Below, piece after piece: positions 9,102 through 16,692 of a DNA stretch of 39,893 nt (the stretch's first letter is position 1; every line of letters starts with the position of its first letter). The notes beneath the pieces are model-generated. The model did no database searches. It worked only from the letters and a program-made list of their open reading frames with translations, and was not told the DNA's origin. Made by a program: the position numbers and the translations under genes. Source of the stretch: Clostridiaceae bacterium (GTDB taxonomy: Bacteria > Bacillota > Clostridia > Saccharofermentanales > DTU023); contig JAAYNE010000130.1 in the NCBI GenBank assembly GCA_012521015.1, positions 1-39,893 on the forward strand. The letters run 5' to 3'.

Positions 9102-9120
9102 TTGATTCAGATTGAATCAA
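9102..9120. promoter_or_regulatory. Inverted repeat upstream of the Gld-like operon, possible operator
   Basis: TTGATTC (9102-9108) and GAATCAA (9114-9120) are perfect 7-base arms with a 5-base spacer, 38 bases ahead of the first possible start codon of the ATPase gene. The size and position suit a dimeric regulator site. No regulator gene is present in the window. Confidence 0.35.
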
Positions 9121-9157
9121 ATTAATTTTAAGCTAGCGGTTCTAAAAGTCTAAAAAA

Positions 9158-10150
9158 TTGATGGATGAAGCTTTGCTTAAAGATGATTTGTTTTATTTAT
9201 ATGGATTATATAGAGACATGTTAGTTGTAAAAAGCATTAAAAAAAAGTATAGAGATAGTGTAGTTTTGGACAATATTTCATTTAATATTAAAAAAGGTGA
9301 AATATGTGGTTTTTTGGGGGTTAATGGAGCAGGTAAATCTACGACCATCAATATTATCAGTAGTTATCTTAGTCCTGATTCTGGCTCTGTAGAGTTGAAT
9401 GGTATTGGTTTTGGTAATTATAAAGAGTATAGAAAACAATTTGGGTTTTTGCCTGAAAAACCACCTATATATCTTGATATGACGGTGCAAGAATATTTGT
9501 CTTTTGTTTATGATGCGAAAGGCTTACCTAGGAAAGATAAAAGTAAAAATATCAATTACTCCTTAGAAATAACGCAAATAGGGGATGCTAGGAAACGGCT
9601 TATTAATAATCTATCAAAGGGCTTTAGACAACGGATTGGGATTGCTCAAGCTGTGTTGGGGAATCCCAGTATTCTATTACTAGATGAGCCAATGATAGGT
9701 TTAGATCCCTTACAAATTTTTCAAATGCGTTCGATGTTTAATATGTTAAAAGAACAATTTACAGTTTTGATGAGTTCTCACATTTTATCTGAAATTTTTG
9801 AAATATGTGACAGAATTTTGTTGTTAAGTGGTGGGAATATAGTTTATGATGGTTCGAAGGAATGCTTTTTTTCAAAAGACACAAAAACAAGTGAATTTAT
9901 TATTACTACAAATAAATCTCTTGAGAAGTCTCATATTGATGCTATTTTAAAGATAAAAGGAATCTTGTCAGTTTGTAACTTAGATAATGTCACATACAAT
10001 ATAACATTAAAAAATATTCTACATGAAAATGAAATTAAAAAAGAGCTATTGTTGTTTTTATTGGGTCAAGATATTTCGATTAATGAATTATCACCTAGTT
10101 TACAAAACAATGATTTAGAGAGTGTTTTCTTAAGTTATATTTGTGATTAA
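9158..10150 (+). CDS. ABC transporter ATPase, GldA-like
   Basis: A 330-residue single-domain ABC ATPase of the ABC-2 exporter class. It has Walker A GVNGAGKST (54-62), a variant signature LSKGFRQR, Walker B ILLLDEP followed by MIGLDP, and a switch-His region SSHIL. The C-terminal ~90 residues form the extra domain usual for GldA/NatA-type ATPases. The start is uncertain: the ATG at 9158 has no Shine-Dalgarno, and the Met at 9218 aligns better with where related proteins begin (MLVVKSIKKKY), so 310 residues is a real alternative. It is the first gene of a four-gene set with a membrane permease, a GldG-like protein and a DUF4340 protein. Its cargo is unknown. Confidence 0.9.
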   Translation: MMDEALLKDDLFYLYGLYRDMLVVKSIKKKYRDSVVLDNISFNIKKGEICGFLGVNGAGKSTTINIISSYLSPDSGSVELNGIGFGNYKEYRKQFGFLPEKPPIYLDMTVQEYLSFVYDAKGLPRKDKSKNINYSLEITQIGDARKRLINNLSKGFRQRIGIAQAVLGNPSILLLDEPMIGLDPLQIFQMRSMFNMLKEQFTVLMSSHILSEIFEICDRILLLSGGNIVYDGSKECFFSKDTKTSEFIITTNKSLEKSHIDAILKIKGILSVCNLDNVTYNITLKNILHENEIKKELLLFLLGQDISINELSPSLQNNDLESVFLSYICD

Positions 10151-10223
10151 TTTGAGCTACTTGATAAAAATATGAACTATTTATTATCAAGAATTGATAA
10201 CAGAGAGATTATATGATAATTGT

Positions 10224-10925
10224 ATGAAATATGTATTAAAAAAGGAATTACTGTCATATTTTAATAATTTAAGTGGATATATATATATATCCCTTTTCTT
10301 TTCTGTTAATTCATATTATTTTGTTGTATCAAATTTAATGGCTGGGCAAAATAATGTAGCCGAATATTTTCAAAGTATGAGTACAACTATTATGTTTCTG
10401 ATTCCCATTTTGACAATGAAAGTCTATTCAGAAGAGAAAAAACACAAGACAGATCAGTTGTTGTTTACTTTGCCACTAAACATCTACTCTTTAATGCTTG
10501 CAAAGTTTTTAGCTACTTTTATCATATTTCTTATGGGCGTATTTTCTACAATTTTATTTGTTGTTATTTTATCATTTTTTGGGCAAGTAGATTATTTAAT
10601 AGTTTTGAGCTCGTATTTAGGAATAATTTTAGCGGGTTCTAGCTTTTTATCTTTTGGGATTTTTATTTCCTCTCTTACTGAAAATCAAGCTACTGCATCA
10701 ATAATCACTTTTTCGATTTTATTCTTTTTTAATATAGTAGTTTATGCAAAAAATTATATAAATAATCCCATTGTTCTAAAAACAATAGATGTGATAGCAA
10801 TATTTGAAAGATATAAATTATTTACTATTGGTATATTTGATTTTGAAGCAGTAGTTTATTATTTATCGATTGTTTTTTTATTCTTTAGTTTGACAAAAGT
10901 TTCTTTAACTAAACATAATATTTAG
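10224..10925 (+). CDS. ABC-2 type permease, GldF-like
   Basis: About 233 residues with six hydrophobic segments, beginning with the family-like MKYVLKKELLSYFNNLSGYI that matches the amino end of GldF-type permeases (a short cytoplasmic KE..SYF..P/S-G-Y lead-in). The conserved cytoplasmic stretch TMKVYSEEKKHKTDQLLFTLP, which includes the E-E-K-x-x-x-T-D-x-L-L pattern typical of the family, follows the second hydrophobic segment. I place the start at ATG 10224; the frame is open back to a TTG at 10194 that has no ribosome site. It would form the membrane channel for the preceding ATPase. Confidence 0.85.
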   Translation: MKYVLKKELLSYFNNLSGYIYISLFFSVNSYYFVVSNLMAGQNNVAEYFQSMSTTIMFLIPILTMKVYSEEKKHKTDQLLFTLPLNIYSLMLAKFLATFIIFLMGVFSTILFVVILSFFGQVDYLIVLSSYLGIILAGSSFLSFGIFISSLTENQATASIITFSILFFFNIVVYAKNYINNPIVLKTIDVIAIFERYKLFTIGIFDFEAVVYYLSIVFLFFSLTKVSLTKHNI

Positions 10926-10958
10926 TGATGGTTTTATAGGATATTAGATTGATTAGCT

Positions 10959-12359
10959 ATGAAAAACAGAAAAAGTATTTATATTATATTGTTGTTAATT
11001 CTGATTGTTATTATCAATATATTTTTCCAAAAACTAGGAAAAATAATTAATTTAAAATTTGATTTTACTACAAATAGTCTTTATTCAATTTCTGAAGAAA
11101 CTGTAAATATTGTATCTAAATTAGATAATAGTGTTACCATCTTTTATATTAAACCTACAGATAATGATATTACTGAGATATCAAGATTATTAACAGAGTA
11201 TTCTAAAGTTAGTGACAAGATCACTGTAAAGTATATAAATCCAGCGACTGATTTTTTGTTTATAGACAAATATGAGTTATTAGATGTTCCTATAAAGCTG
11301 AACTCAATAATTGTAGAATCAGAAACTAATAGATACGTCCTTCAGCTAGAAGACATGTATAATTTTAGTACTGATGGAACTAAAGTATTGTTTTCAGGCG
11401 AATCTAAATTAACAAATGCAATTGTTAATGTTTCCAATCCTAATAAGAGTATAATTGGATATGCTCAAGGACATGGAGAAGATTCACCTTCAATACTAAC
11501 GGCTTTGTTATTGGAATCAGGGTATACTACTTCTAGTTTAATCTTTAACAAACCGATTCCTGAAGACATTGATGTATTGTTAATTTTATCTCCAAAGTCT
11601 GACTATACAGACCATGAAATAAAAATATTGGATGAATATCTTTCTAAAGGTGGATCCATTGTGTTTTTTAAACACACTTTTTCTGATAATCTTGTTAAAT
11701 TATATTCATATTTAAGTGAATGGGGTATTAAATTTAATGAAGATCTAGTTTTGGATTACAATAACAATATTCTAGACAATAGTTCTTACGTCATTTCGCA
11801 GTTTTATCAACATGAAATTAACAATTACTTCAAGAATAATAGCTACTATGTTGTAGTTCCTAGTGCAAATAGTATTTCTAAAGATTTTAGTAACAATACT
11901 AATTCAGATGTATTACCTGTTCTATCAAGTTCAGATAATGCATACTCTCGCAGCCAACAAGATATATACAAAGATTTTGATAATCAAATTTATAGTTCAA
12001 CCCAGGTTCCTAATGCAAATGATGAGAAAGGATCGTTTGTGTTGGCTGCTACTTCTTCTAGAAACTATAATAATGGAAAAATTGGTAAGATATTTGCCTG
12101 CGGATCACATAGGATGTATTACGATAATTTATTGGGTTTAAATTCAGTGGCCAATTCTAGATTTTTCATAGAAATATTAAAATGGGGAATACAATCTAAG
12201 CAAGATTCTCTGCCAATTTTAGGGAAAGAAATAGGTTCTATGCCCATTACTGTTTCAACAGTTCAAATTAATTTACTAACATTTCTTCTAGTTTTTGCGA
12301 TTCCTATCTGTATATTACTCTATGGTGTTATCAATAATTATAAAAGGAGACAGTTATGA
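10959..12359 (+). CDS. GldG-like ABC transporter auxiliary protein (ABC_transp_aux)
   Basis: A 466-residue protein with one membrane segment near the amino end (about 7-25), a large extracytoplasmic domain and a second membrane segment near the end (about 437-458). Just after the first segment comes FDFTTNSLYSISEET, close to the DLT..K.YSLS..T pattern at the start of GldG-type proteins. It continues with features of the ABC_transp_aux domain: the segment around residue 170 (GYAQGHGEDSP) matches the conserved GHGE motif, and VLLILSPKSDYTDHEIKILDEYLSKGG matches the region downstream. In gliding Bacteroidetes the homologue works with GldA and GldF. In non-gliding Gram-positive bacteria the role is unknown. 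It ends with ATGA shared with the next start. Confidence 0.85.
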   Translation: MKNRKSIYIILLLILIVIINIFFQKLGKIINLKFDFTTNSLYSISEETVNIVSKLDNSVTIFYIKPTDNDITEISRLLTEYSKVSDKITVKYINPATDFLFIDKYELLDVPIKLNSIIVESETNRYVLQLEDMYNFSTDGTKVLFSGESKLTNAIVNVSNPNKSIIGYAQGHGEDSPSILTALLLESGYTTSSLIFNKPIPEDIDVLLILSPKSDYTDHEIKILDEYLSKGGSIVFFKHTFSDNLVKLYSYLSEWGIKFNEDLVLDYNNNILDNSSYVISQFYQHEINNYFKNNSYYVVVPSANSISKDFSNNTNSDVLPVLSSSDNAYSRSQQDIYKDFDNQIYSSTQVPNANDEKGSFVLAATSSRNYNNGKIGKIFACGSHRMYYDNLLGLNSVANSRFFIEILKWGIQSKQDSLPILGKEIGSMPITVSTVQINLLTFLLVFAIPICILLYGVINNYKRRQL

Positions 12360-13657
12360 AAATATCTTCTAGTAAGATTTTAATAATCTCGATAATAATA
12401 TTATTGATGCTAATATATTTATTGAATTCAATTTCAAATCATCAAGTATTGAGTAAAGAGCGATTAATCCCGTCTAATTACTCAAATAAGATTAATCGAA
12501 TAACAGTAGTAAATAATAAAAAAAGTGATAATACTTATACAATAGATAATGATTTATTAAATGGGGAATTGACTTTAGAAGATTCTTTAGAATTGGAAGG
12601 TTTTGCACTGAATTTTCCAGCTATTCAATTTATTTGGGATAAATTAATAAACATTGAAGTACAAGAAATAATATACGAGGACAATGCTGAACAATATTTT
12701 CAAGAACCTCTGATGTCTATAACTTACAATACAGGGAAAGAAGAAATTACATTTATATTTGGGAAAAAGGTTGAAATAATAAATGGCTATTATGTAAAAG
12801 AGGTATTATCTAATGACGATAAAAGCAATAAAGAAACATTTATAGTTAATTCAGAAGAAGTCGAACAAATTATTAATGCAAAAAACGGTTTTTATTTACG
12901 AAACCTGATTGATTTTAATTATGAAAGTGATTATGAATATCTTAACAGTATTGAAATTTGGCATAAAGACAATATTATTTTTGGGATTAATAAAGAAAAT
13001 GATGACTTTTTGTTAAGTTATCCAATTTCTTATATATGTAACTATCATAAACTAAAAAGCATATTATTAGATCCCGTGATGCATTTAAAATGGGGTGAAG
13101 TTGCTGATGAATTAATCAATTTCTCAGAGGCGGGTCTAGATGACCCAAATTACACCATTAAATACAGTTATAAAGGTGATTTGATTGATATTCTTATAGG
13201 TAAATCTGAAGGCAGTGAAACATATATTTCTAAAAGAGGAAGCGAACAAATTTTTTTGATTGAAAATAATAATTTATCTTTTTTAGGAATAGATTATAGA
13301 GAGTTAATAGGCGATACAGTTTATAACAGAAGACTAAATTCTATAAAAACTTTAAATATCAAATATAAGGGAAAAACGTATAATTTTGATGCATTATCAA
13401 ATGAGGGGAAAAATTATAATAATTTGCTCAGAGCTATTTCTAATACGAAAATTTTTGATACAGTTGATGTTAATACATATCTTGACGATAGCAATAATCT
13501 TGAAATCAACATATCGTTATATTCTGAGATTAATGATCATTTAGTTTTTACTCCAATTAATGATAGAGAGTATGCCTTTTTTATTAATGATATTAGTTAT
13601 TTTTCGGTACAATCTCGTGACGTTGATAATATTATTGACGCATTAGATGGTCTTTAA
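12356..13657 (+). CDS. DUF4340-family membrane-anchored extracytoplasmic protein
   Basis: A 433-residue protein with one amino-terminal membrane segment (about 7-25) and a long polar extracytoplasmic part, matching the layout of DUF4340 proteins that accompany GldG-like genes. Repeating beta-rich blocks of the kind ...YTIDND..., ...TFIFGKKVE..GYYVKEV and ...IDILIGKSEGSETYISKRGS are visible, each with the G-K-x-(x)-G...YV pattern of the family. It overlaps the GldG-like gene by 4 bases, so translation is coupled. I know of no biochemical function for the family; acting as a partner of the transporter outside the cell is inference from gene pairing. Base composition here is among the most AT-rich in the window. 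Confidence 0.8.
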   Translation: MKISSSKILIISIIILLMLIYLLNSISNHQVLSKERLIPSNYSNKINRITVVNNKKSDNTYTIDNDLLNGELTLEDSLELEGFALNFPAIQFIWDKLINIEVQEIIYEDNAEQYFQEPLMSITYNTGKEEITFIFGKKVEIINGYYVKEVLSNDDKSNKETFIVNSEEVEQIINAKNGFYLRNLIDFNYESDYEYLNSIEIWHKDNIIFGINKENDDFLLSYPISYICNYHKLKSILLDPVMHLKWGEVADELINFSEAGLDDPNYTIKYSYKGDLIDILIGKSEGSETYISKRGSEQIFLIENNNLSFLGIDYRELIGDTVYNRRLNSIKTLNIKYKGKTYNFDALSNEGKNYNNLLRAISNTKIFDTVDVNTYLDDSNNLEINISLYSEINDHLVFTPINDREYAFFINDISYFSVQSRDVDNIIDALDGL

Positions 13658-13674
13658 TTTTGATTTAAATGATG

Positions 13675-13703
13675 TTTACATGTATTATTATAATAATTAT
13701 TAT
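13675..13703 (+). promoter_or_regulatory. Promoter candidate for the thiolase-SDR pair
   Basis: TTTACA (13675-13680) and TATTAT (13698-13703) are separated by exactly 17 bases, each one mismatch from consensus. The spacer and -10 box lie inside an imperfect AT palindrome (13681-13706) that could be a repressor site. Confidence 0.5.
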
Positions 13704-13740
13704 ACAAACCATTTTATGTGATGATATTTAAAAAAGAAAT

Positions 13741-13753
13741 GTTGTAGTACAAC
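13741..13753. promoter_or_regulatory. Perfect palindrome in the thiolase leader, possible operator
   Basis: GTTGTAGTACAAC reads the same on both strands around a central G, and lies between the predicted promoter and the thiolase ribosome site (GGGGAAAGG). Confidence 0.35.
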
Positions 13754-13783
13754 TGATTATTTGAAAGGGGAAAGGATTTTTAT

Positions 13784-14962
13784 ATGGAGAATGTGGTTAT
13801 AGTATCAAGTGCGAGAACGGCTGTAGGTAGTTTTGGTGGATCTTTAAAAGAGTATCAGGCACCCGATTTAGGTGGATTTGCAATTAAATCTTCGGTAGAA
13901 CGGGCAGGATTAGAGCCAAAAGATATTGATGAAGTTGTCATGGGATGTGTAGCAACTGCTGCGGAAAATGCTTTCATGGCTCGTATATGTTCAGTGAATG
14001 CTGGTATTCCCTATGAAGCCGGGGCATTGACTGTAAATCGGCTTTGTGCTAGTGGATTGCAGTCAATTGTTACGGCAGCTATGGAAATAAACCAAGGTTT
14101 TGCCAACATTGTTGCAGCCGGTGGTGCAGAGAGTATGAGTAATATACCTTTTTATTTAAGAAAAGCTCGTTTCGGTTATAGAATGGGAAATTCAGTATTA
14201 GAAGATGGATTAATAACAGCGTTAACAGATCCCTTTTCTGGTTCTCATATGGGTTTAACTGCTGAAAATATAGCAGAAAAATATAATATTTCACGTGAAG
14301 AACAAGATGAATATGCATTTGAAAGTCAAAAAAGAGCTATTGCTGCAAGAGATGCGGGGAAATTTTCAGATGAAATATTCCCAGTTGAGTATAGAATAGA
14401 TAGAAAAACAAAAGGTATTTTTGAAAATGATGAATTTATTAGAGACAATAGCAGTTTAGAGTCATTAGCAAGGCTTAGACCTGCTTTCAAAGAAAATGGT
14501 TCGGTTACTGCGGGTAATGCGTCAGGTATAAATGATGCTGGTGCTGCTATGATTTTAATGAGAGAATCTGAAGCAAAAAAACGCAATATTAAACCCCTTG
14601 TTAAGATAAAAGATTCTGCTGTAGCTGGTGTTGATCCCAATTATATGGGTACTGGTCCTATTCCTGCAACCAGAAAATTGTTTGAAAAAACCGGGTTAAC
14701 AAAAGATGATATTGGTTTATTTGAATTAAATGAAGCTTTTGCTGCTCAAGCAATAGCATGTATTCGTGAATTAGAGTTAGATCTAGATAAGGTGAATGTT
14801 AATGGATCTGGAATCTCTATAGGGCATCCAATTGGAGCTACAGGTGCTATAATAACTATTAAGTTAATTAACGAGATGATACGAAGACAAGAACAATATG
14901 GTATTGCTACATTATGTATTGGTGGAGGACAAGGTTTGTCTGTATTGTTTGAATTGTGTTAA
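13784..14962 (+). CDS. Acetyl-CoA C-acetyltransferase (thiolase)
   Basis: A complete 392-residue biosynthetic/degradative thiolase. Catalytic residues sit at the textbook positions: nucleophile C88 in NRLCASG, H348 in GHPIGATG, C378 in CIGGGQG, with NEAFA near 316. It condenses two acetyl-CoA to acetoacetyl-CoA or runs in reverse. AAGGGG lies upstream of the ATG. Codon use matches the accessory left half of the window (no CCG proline codons seen), unlike ileS downstream. The next gene, an SDR 46 bases later, could reduce the 3-ketoacyl-CoA product or oxidise a 3-hydroxyacyl-CoA feeding the thiolase. In this setting, next to lactonases and an importer, a catabolic direction is plausible but unproven. 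Confidence 0.95.
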   Translation: MENVVIVSSARTAVGSFGGSLKEYQAPDLGGFAIKSSVERAGLEPKDIDEVVMGCVATAAENAFMARICSVNAGIPYEAGALTVNRLCASGLQSIVTAAMEINQGFANIVAAGGAESMSNIPFYLRKARFGYRMGNSVLEDGLITALTDPFSGSHMGLTAENIAEKYNISREEQDEYAFESQKRAIAARDAGKFSDEIFPVEYRIDRKTKGIFENDEFIRDNSSLESLARLRPAFKENGSVTAGNASGINDAGAAMILMRESEAKKRNIKPLVKIKDSAVAGVDPNYMGTGPIPATRKLFEKTGLTKDDIGLFELNEAFAAQAIACIRELELDLDKVNVNGSGISIGHPIGATGAIITIKLINEMIRRQEQYGIATLCIGGGQGLSVLFELC

Positions 14963-15008
14963 TTATTCTGTTTGTTGTATCATATTTTTTACTAAGAAGC
15001 GAGGTTAA

Positions 15009-15764
15009 ATGTTTATGTATGATTTTTCAAATAAGTTTGTTTTAGTAACAGGGGCAGCTCAAGGAATAGGTCTAGCTATTGCGAGACGATTTGTTACTGA
15101 ACATGCATCAGGAGTAGCATTGATTGATTACAATCAGGACTCTTTGAACAATGCATTAGCAGAATTAGAGTCTATCAATACTGACAGTGTTATTTTACCA
15201 GTATCTTGTGATGTTTCAAATTATGAAAATTTATCTTTAGCAATTAATCAAATAATTGATAGATTTGGTCGCATTGATATCTTGATAAATAATGCAGGAA
15301 TCACAAGAGATGCAATATTTCACAAAATGAGTTTAGATCAATGGAACGATGTTATCAATATAAATTTGAATGGCGTTTTTAATTGTACTAGATTAGTAAT
15401 AAATGGCATGAGAGAGAATAACTATGGAAAAATAGTTAACATGTCTTCAAAATCTGCATATGGTGAAGTAGGACAGGCAAACTATGCAGCTACCAAAGCT
15501 GCTTTAGTAGGATTTACAAAAACTCTTGCTAAAGAGGGTGCTAGAAAGAATATAACTGTAAATGCTGTATTGCCTGATTTTATTGATACACCCATGATGA
15601 ATGCAATTCCTCAAGAAAATTTACAAAGAAGAATTGAAGATGCACCAATGAAAAGAATGGGAAAACCAGAAGAGGTAGCTGCTTTAGTAGCTTTTTTGTC
15701 TAGTGATGAATCTTCATATGTAACTGGAGAAACTATCAATTGTAATGGTGGTACTAGGACTTAG
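15009..15764 (+). CDS. Short-chain dehydrogenase/reductase, FabG/acetoacetyl-CoA-reductase-like
   Basis: A 251-residue classical SDR. It shows the Rossmann motif TGAAQGIG (14-21), the NNAG motif (94-97), and catalytic S147, Y159 and K163 in NYAATKAAL. It ends in the usual YVTGETINCNGG. Asp40 at the end of the second beta strand (LIDYN) favours NAD(H) over NADP(H), which suits an oxidative, catabolic role better than fatty-acid synthesis. GAGG at 15001-15004 can serve the ATG at 15009 or the second Met at 15015; the latter has the better spacing. Paired with the thiolase it could interconvert 3-hydroxyacyl- and 3-ketoacyl-CoA. 3-oxoacyl-ACP reductase is the alternative annotation. Confidence 0.9.
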   Translation: MFMYDFSNKFVLVTGAAQGIGLAIARRFVTEHASGVALIDYNQDSLNNALAELESINTDSVILPVSCDVSNYENLSLAINQIIDRFGRIDILINNAGITRDAIFHKMSLDQWNDVININLNGVFNCTRLVINGMRENNYGKIVNMSSKSAYGEVGQANYAATKAALVGFTKTLAKEGARKNITVNAVLPDFIDTPMMNAIPQENLQRRIEDAPMKRMGKPEEVAALVAFLSSDESSYVTGETINCNGGTRT

Positions 15765-15777
15765 TAGCTTTTTGTCT

Positions 15778-15831
15778 TTTACATACAAATAATATACCCT
15801 CTGAGAGACGGTAGTATTATTTGTATGTAAA
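15778..15831. terminator. Strong hairpin ending the accessory operon
   Basis: The arm TTTACATACAAATAAT (15778-15793) extends through ATACC and pairs with 15810-15831 in a ~20-bp stem with one bulge and an ~11-base loop. It begins 14 bases after the SDR stop. The T-rich but interrupted tail makes it a plausible terminator, possibly serving both strands given the minus-strand fragment next to it. Confidence 0.75.
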
Positions 15832-15841
15832 TTTACTTCTC

Positions 15842-16015
15842 TTACTTTAATAGTGCCTGTTTGTCTGAGAAAATCGTACGCTCGTCAACCTCTTCAAAAT
15901 TTTCTGGGATATTTCTGGGATAATTATATATCAAATCTTTTAGTTTTTTGGAGATATTGCTTTGTGTACTTACTAATTTTGTTTTTCTTAGGTATATTGT
16001 AGTGCACAAATTGGT
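15842..16015 (-). pseudogene. Possible decayed gene end (57 codons, no start codon)
   Basis: The minus strand has an open stretch of 57 codons that ends in TAA and reads like real protein (for example KKLKDLIYNYPRNIPENFEE and VDERTIFSDKQALLK). It has no ATG, GTG or TTG with a ribosome site, and in-frame stops lie just upstream (16016-16018 and beyond). It therefore looks like the carboxyl end of a broken gene. I do not recognise the family. Its position directly beside the compositional boundary and the strong hairpin suggests debris from an insertion or deletion. A chance open frame in AT-rich DNA cannot be excluded. Confidence 0.3.
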
Positions 16016-16069
16016 TCAAGTTTTTAGTGTTTTAATAGTTGAAATAAATTTTTAATATGTGTTGCACAA

Positions 16070-16098
16070 TTGCATTCTTATTCTGAACTATCTATAAT
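16070..16098 (+). promoter_or_regulatory. Promoter of the ileS T-box transcript
   Basis: TTGCAT (16070-16075) and a perfect TATAAT (16093-16098) are spaced by 17 bases. This predicts transcription from about 16105, just before the T-box Stem I. Confidence 0.8.
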
Positions 16099-16104
16099 AA
16101 AGCG

Positions 16105-16525
16105 ACAATTAAATTAAATGCGATGACAGGAACAGTAAATTAGGCGTAAAGAGAGAATAGCGAATGGAGGATGGTGAAAGCTCCGTATCTCTGCTTAATT
16201 GAAAATCATCCTCGAGCAGTGAGCCTGAATTTTTAGTAAATTAATTAAGGGAGAATTACAAATTTTTATATTAATTAATTGCTTTGAAAAGAAGAGGACT
16301 AAATTAGTAAGGTGAACCGATTGCTGATAGCAGCCCTGCGTTAGTGGAAAATGAGATAAATTTATTTGTAATTCCAAATTGATAATTCTCAAGATTGAAT
16401 TGTCAGGTAGTTCTGAATTGATAACCTTGATCACTGAGTTATTAGTTGAAACCGAGAATACAATGAATTTATGAAAACGGGTGGTACCGTGCAGATTTGC
16501 GCCCCGGTGAAGAGGCGCTTTTTTA
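16105..16525 (+). promoter_or_regulatory. T-box riboswitch controlling ileS
   Basis: A ~420-base leader with T-box landmarks. The Stem I AG-bulge region is GAGAATAGCGAATGG (16153-16167) and the GGTGAAAGCTCC distal part follows at 16173-16184. The antiterminator T-box is GGGTGGTACCGTG (16479-16491). An intrinsic terminator follows directly. Tandem ATC codons (16205-16210) stand opposite these elements where the specifier loop is expected, which fits tRNA-Ile sensing and the downstream ileS. Uncharged tRNA-Ile should bind the specifier and the T-box bulge and prevent termination. Confidence 0.93.
16499..16524 (+). terminator. T-box intrinsic terminator
   Basis: GCGCC (16499-16503) pairs with GGCGC (16514-16518), followed by six T residues (16519-16524). 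This is the OFF state of the leader. Confidence 0.85.
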
Positions 16526-16692
16526 TTGGGAAAAGTGAGATTAATTTTCATTGAATTTTGCAGCTAGAGCGAAATGAAGTTGAAGAAATAGTATTATTCA
16601 ACTAATAAACGAAATAAACTGGAAAAATAGGATTTGAAGATAAAAATTATAATGATAAATCCATAGAATAAGAATTGCTTGAAGGAGTACAC

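Larger units (their letters stand above)
8354..9157. other. Gene-free 0.8 kb spacer rich in inverted repeats
   Basis: No open frame here has a ribosome site or a recognisable product; the longest ATG frames I traced are under 20 codons. The spacer holds a 14-bp perfect inverted repeat (8515-8577), a GAATCG/CGATTC hairpin followed by TTTT (8814-8846), possible small hairpins at AGGA/TCCT (8876-8890) inside a wider TCTAAC/GTTAGA pair (about 8854-8920), and TTGATTC/GAATCAA (9102-9120) close to the next gene. It may combine the terminator of the importer operon, leader RNA and operators of the Gld-like operon, or be a scar of gene decay. Confidence 0.45.

Noticed and set aside
1-15831. Integrated mobile element or prophage
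   Set aside because: I see no integrase, transposase, attachment-site repeat or phage gene in the window; composition suggests transfer, but the vehicle cannot be identified.
16195-16551. 118-codon open frame on the minus strand
   Set aside because: It is the complement of the T-box leader; RNA motifs, promoter and terminator all support the plus-strand riboswitch, and no ribosome site or recognisable domain supports a protein.
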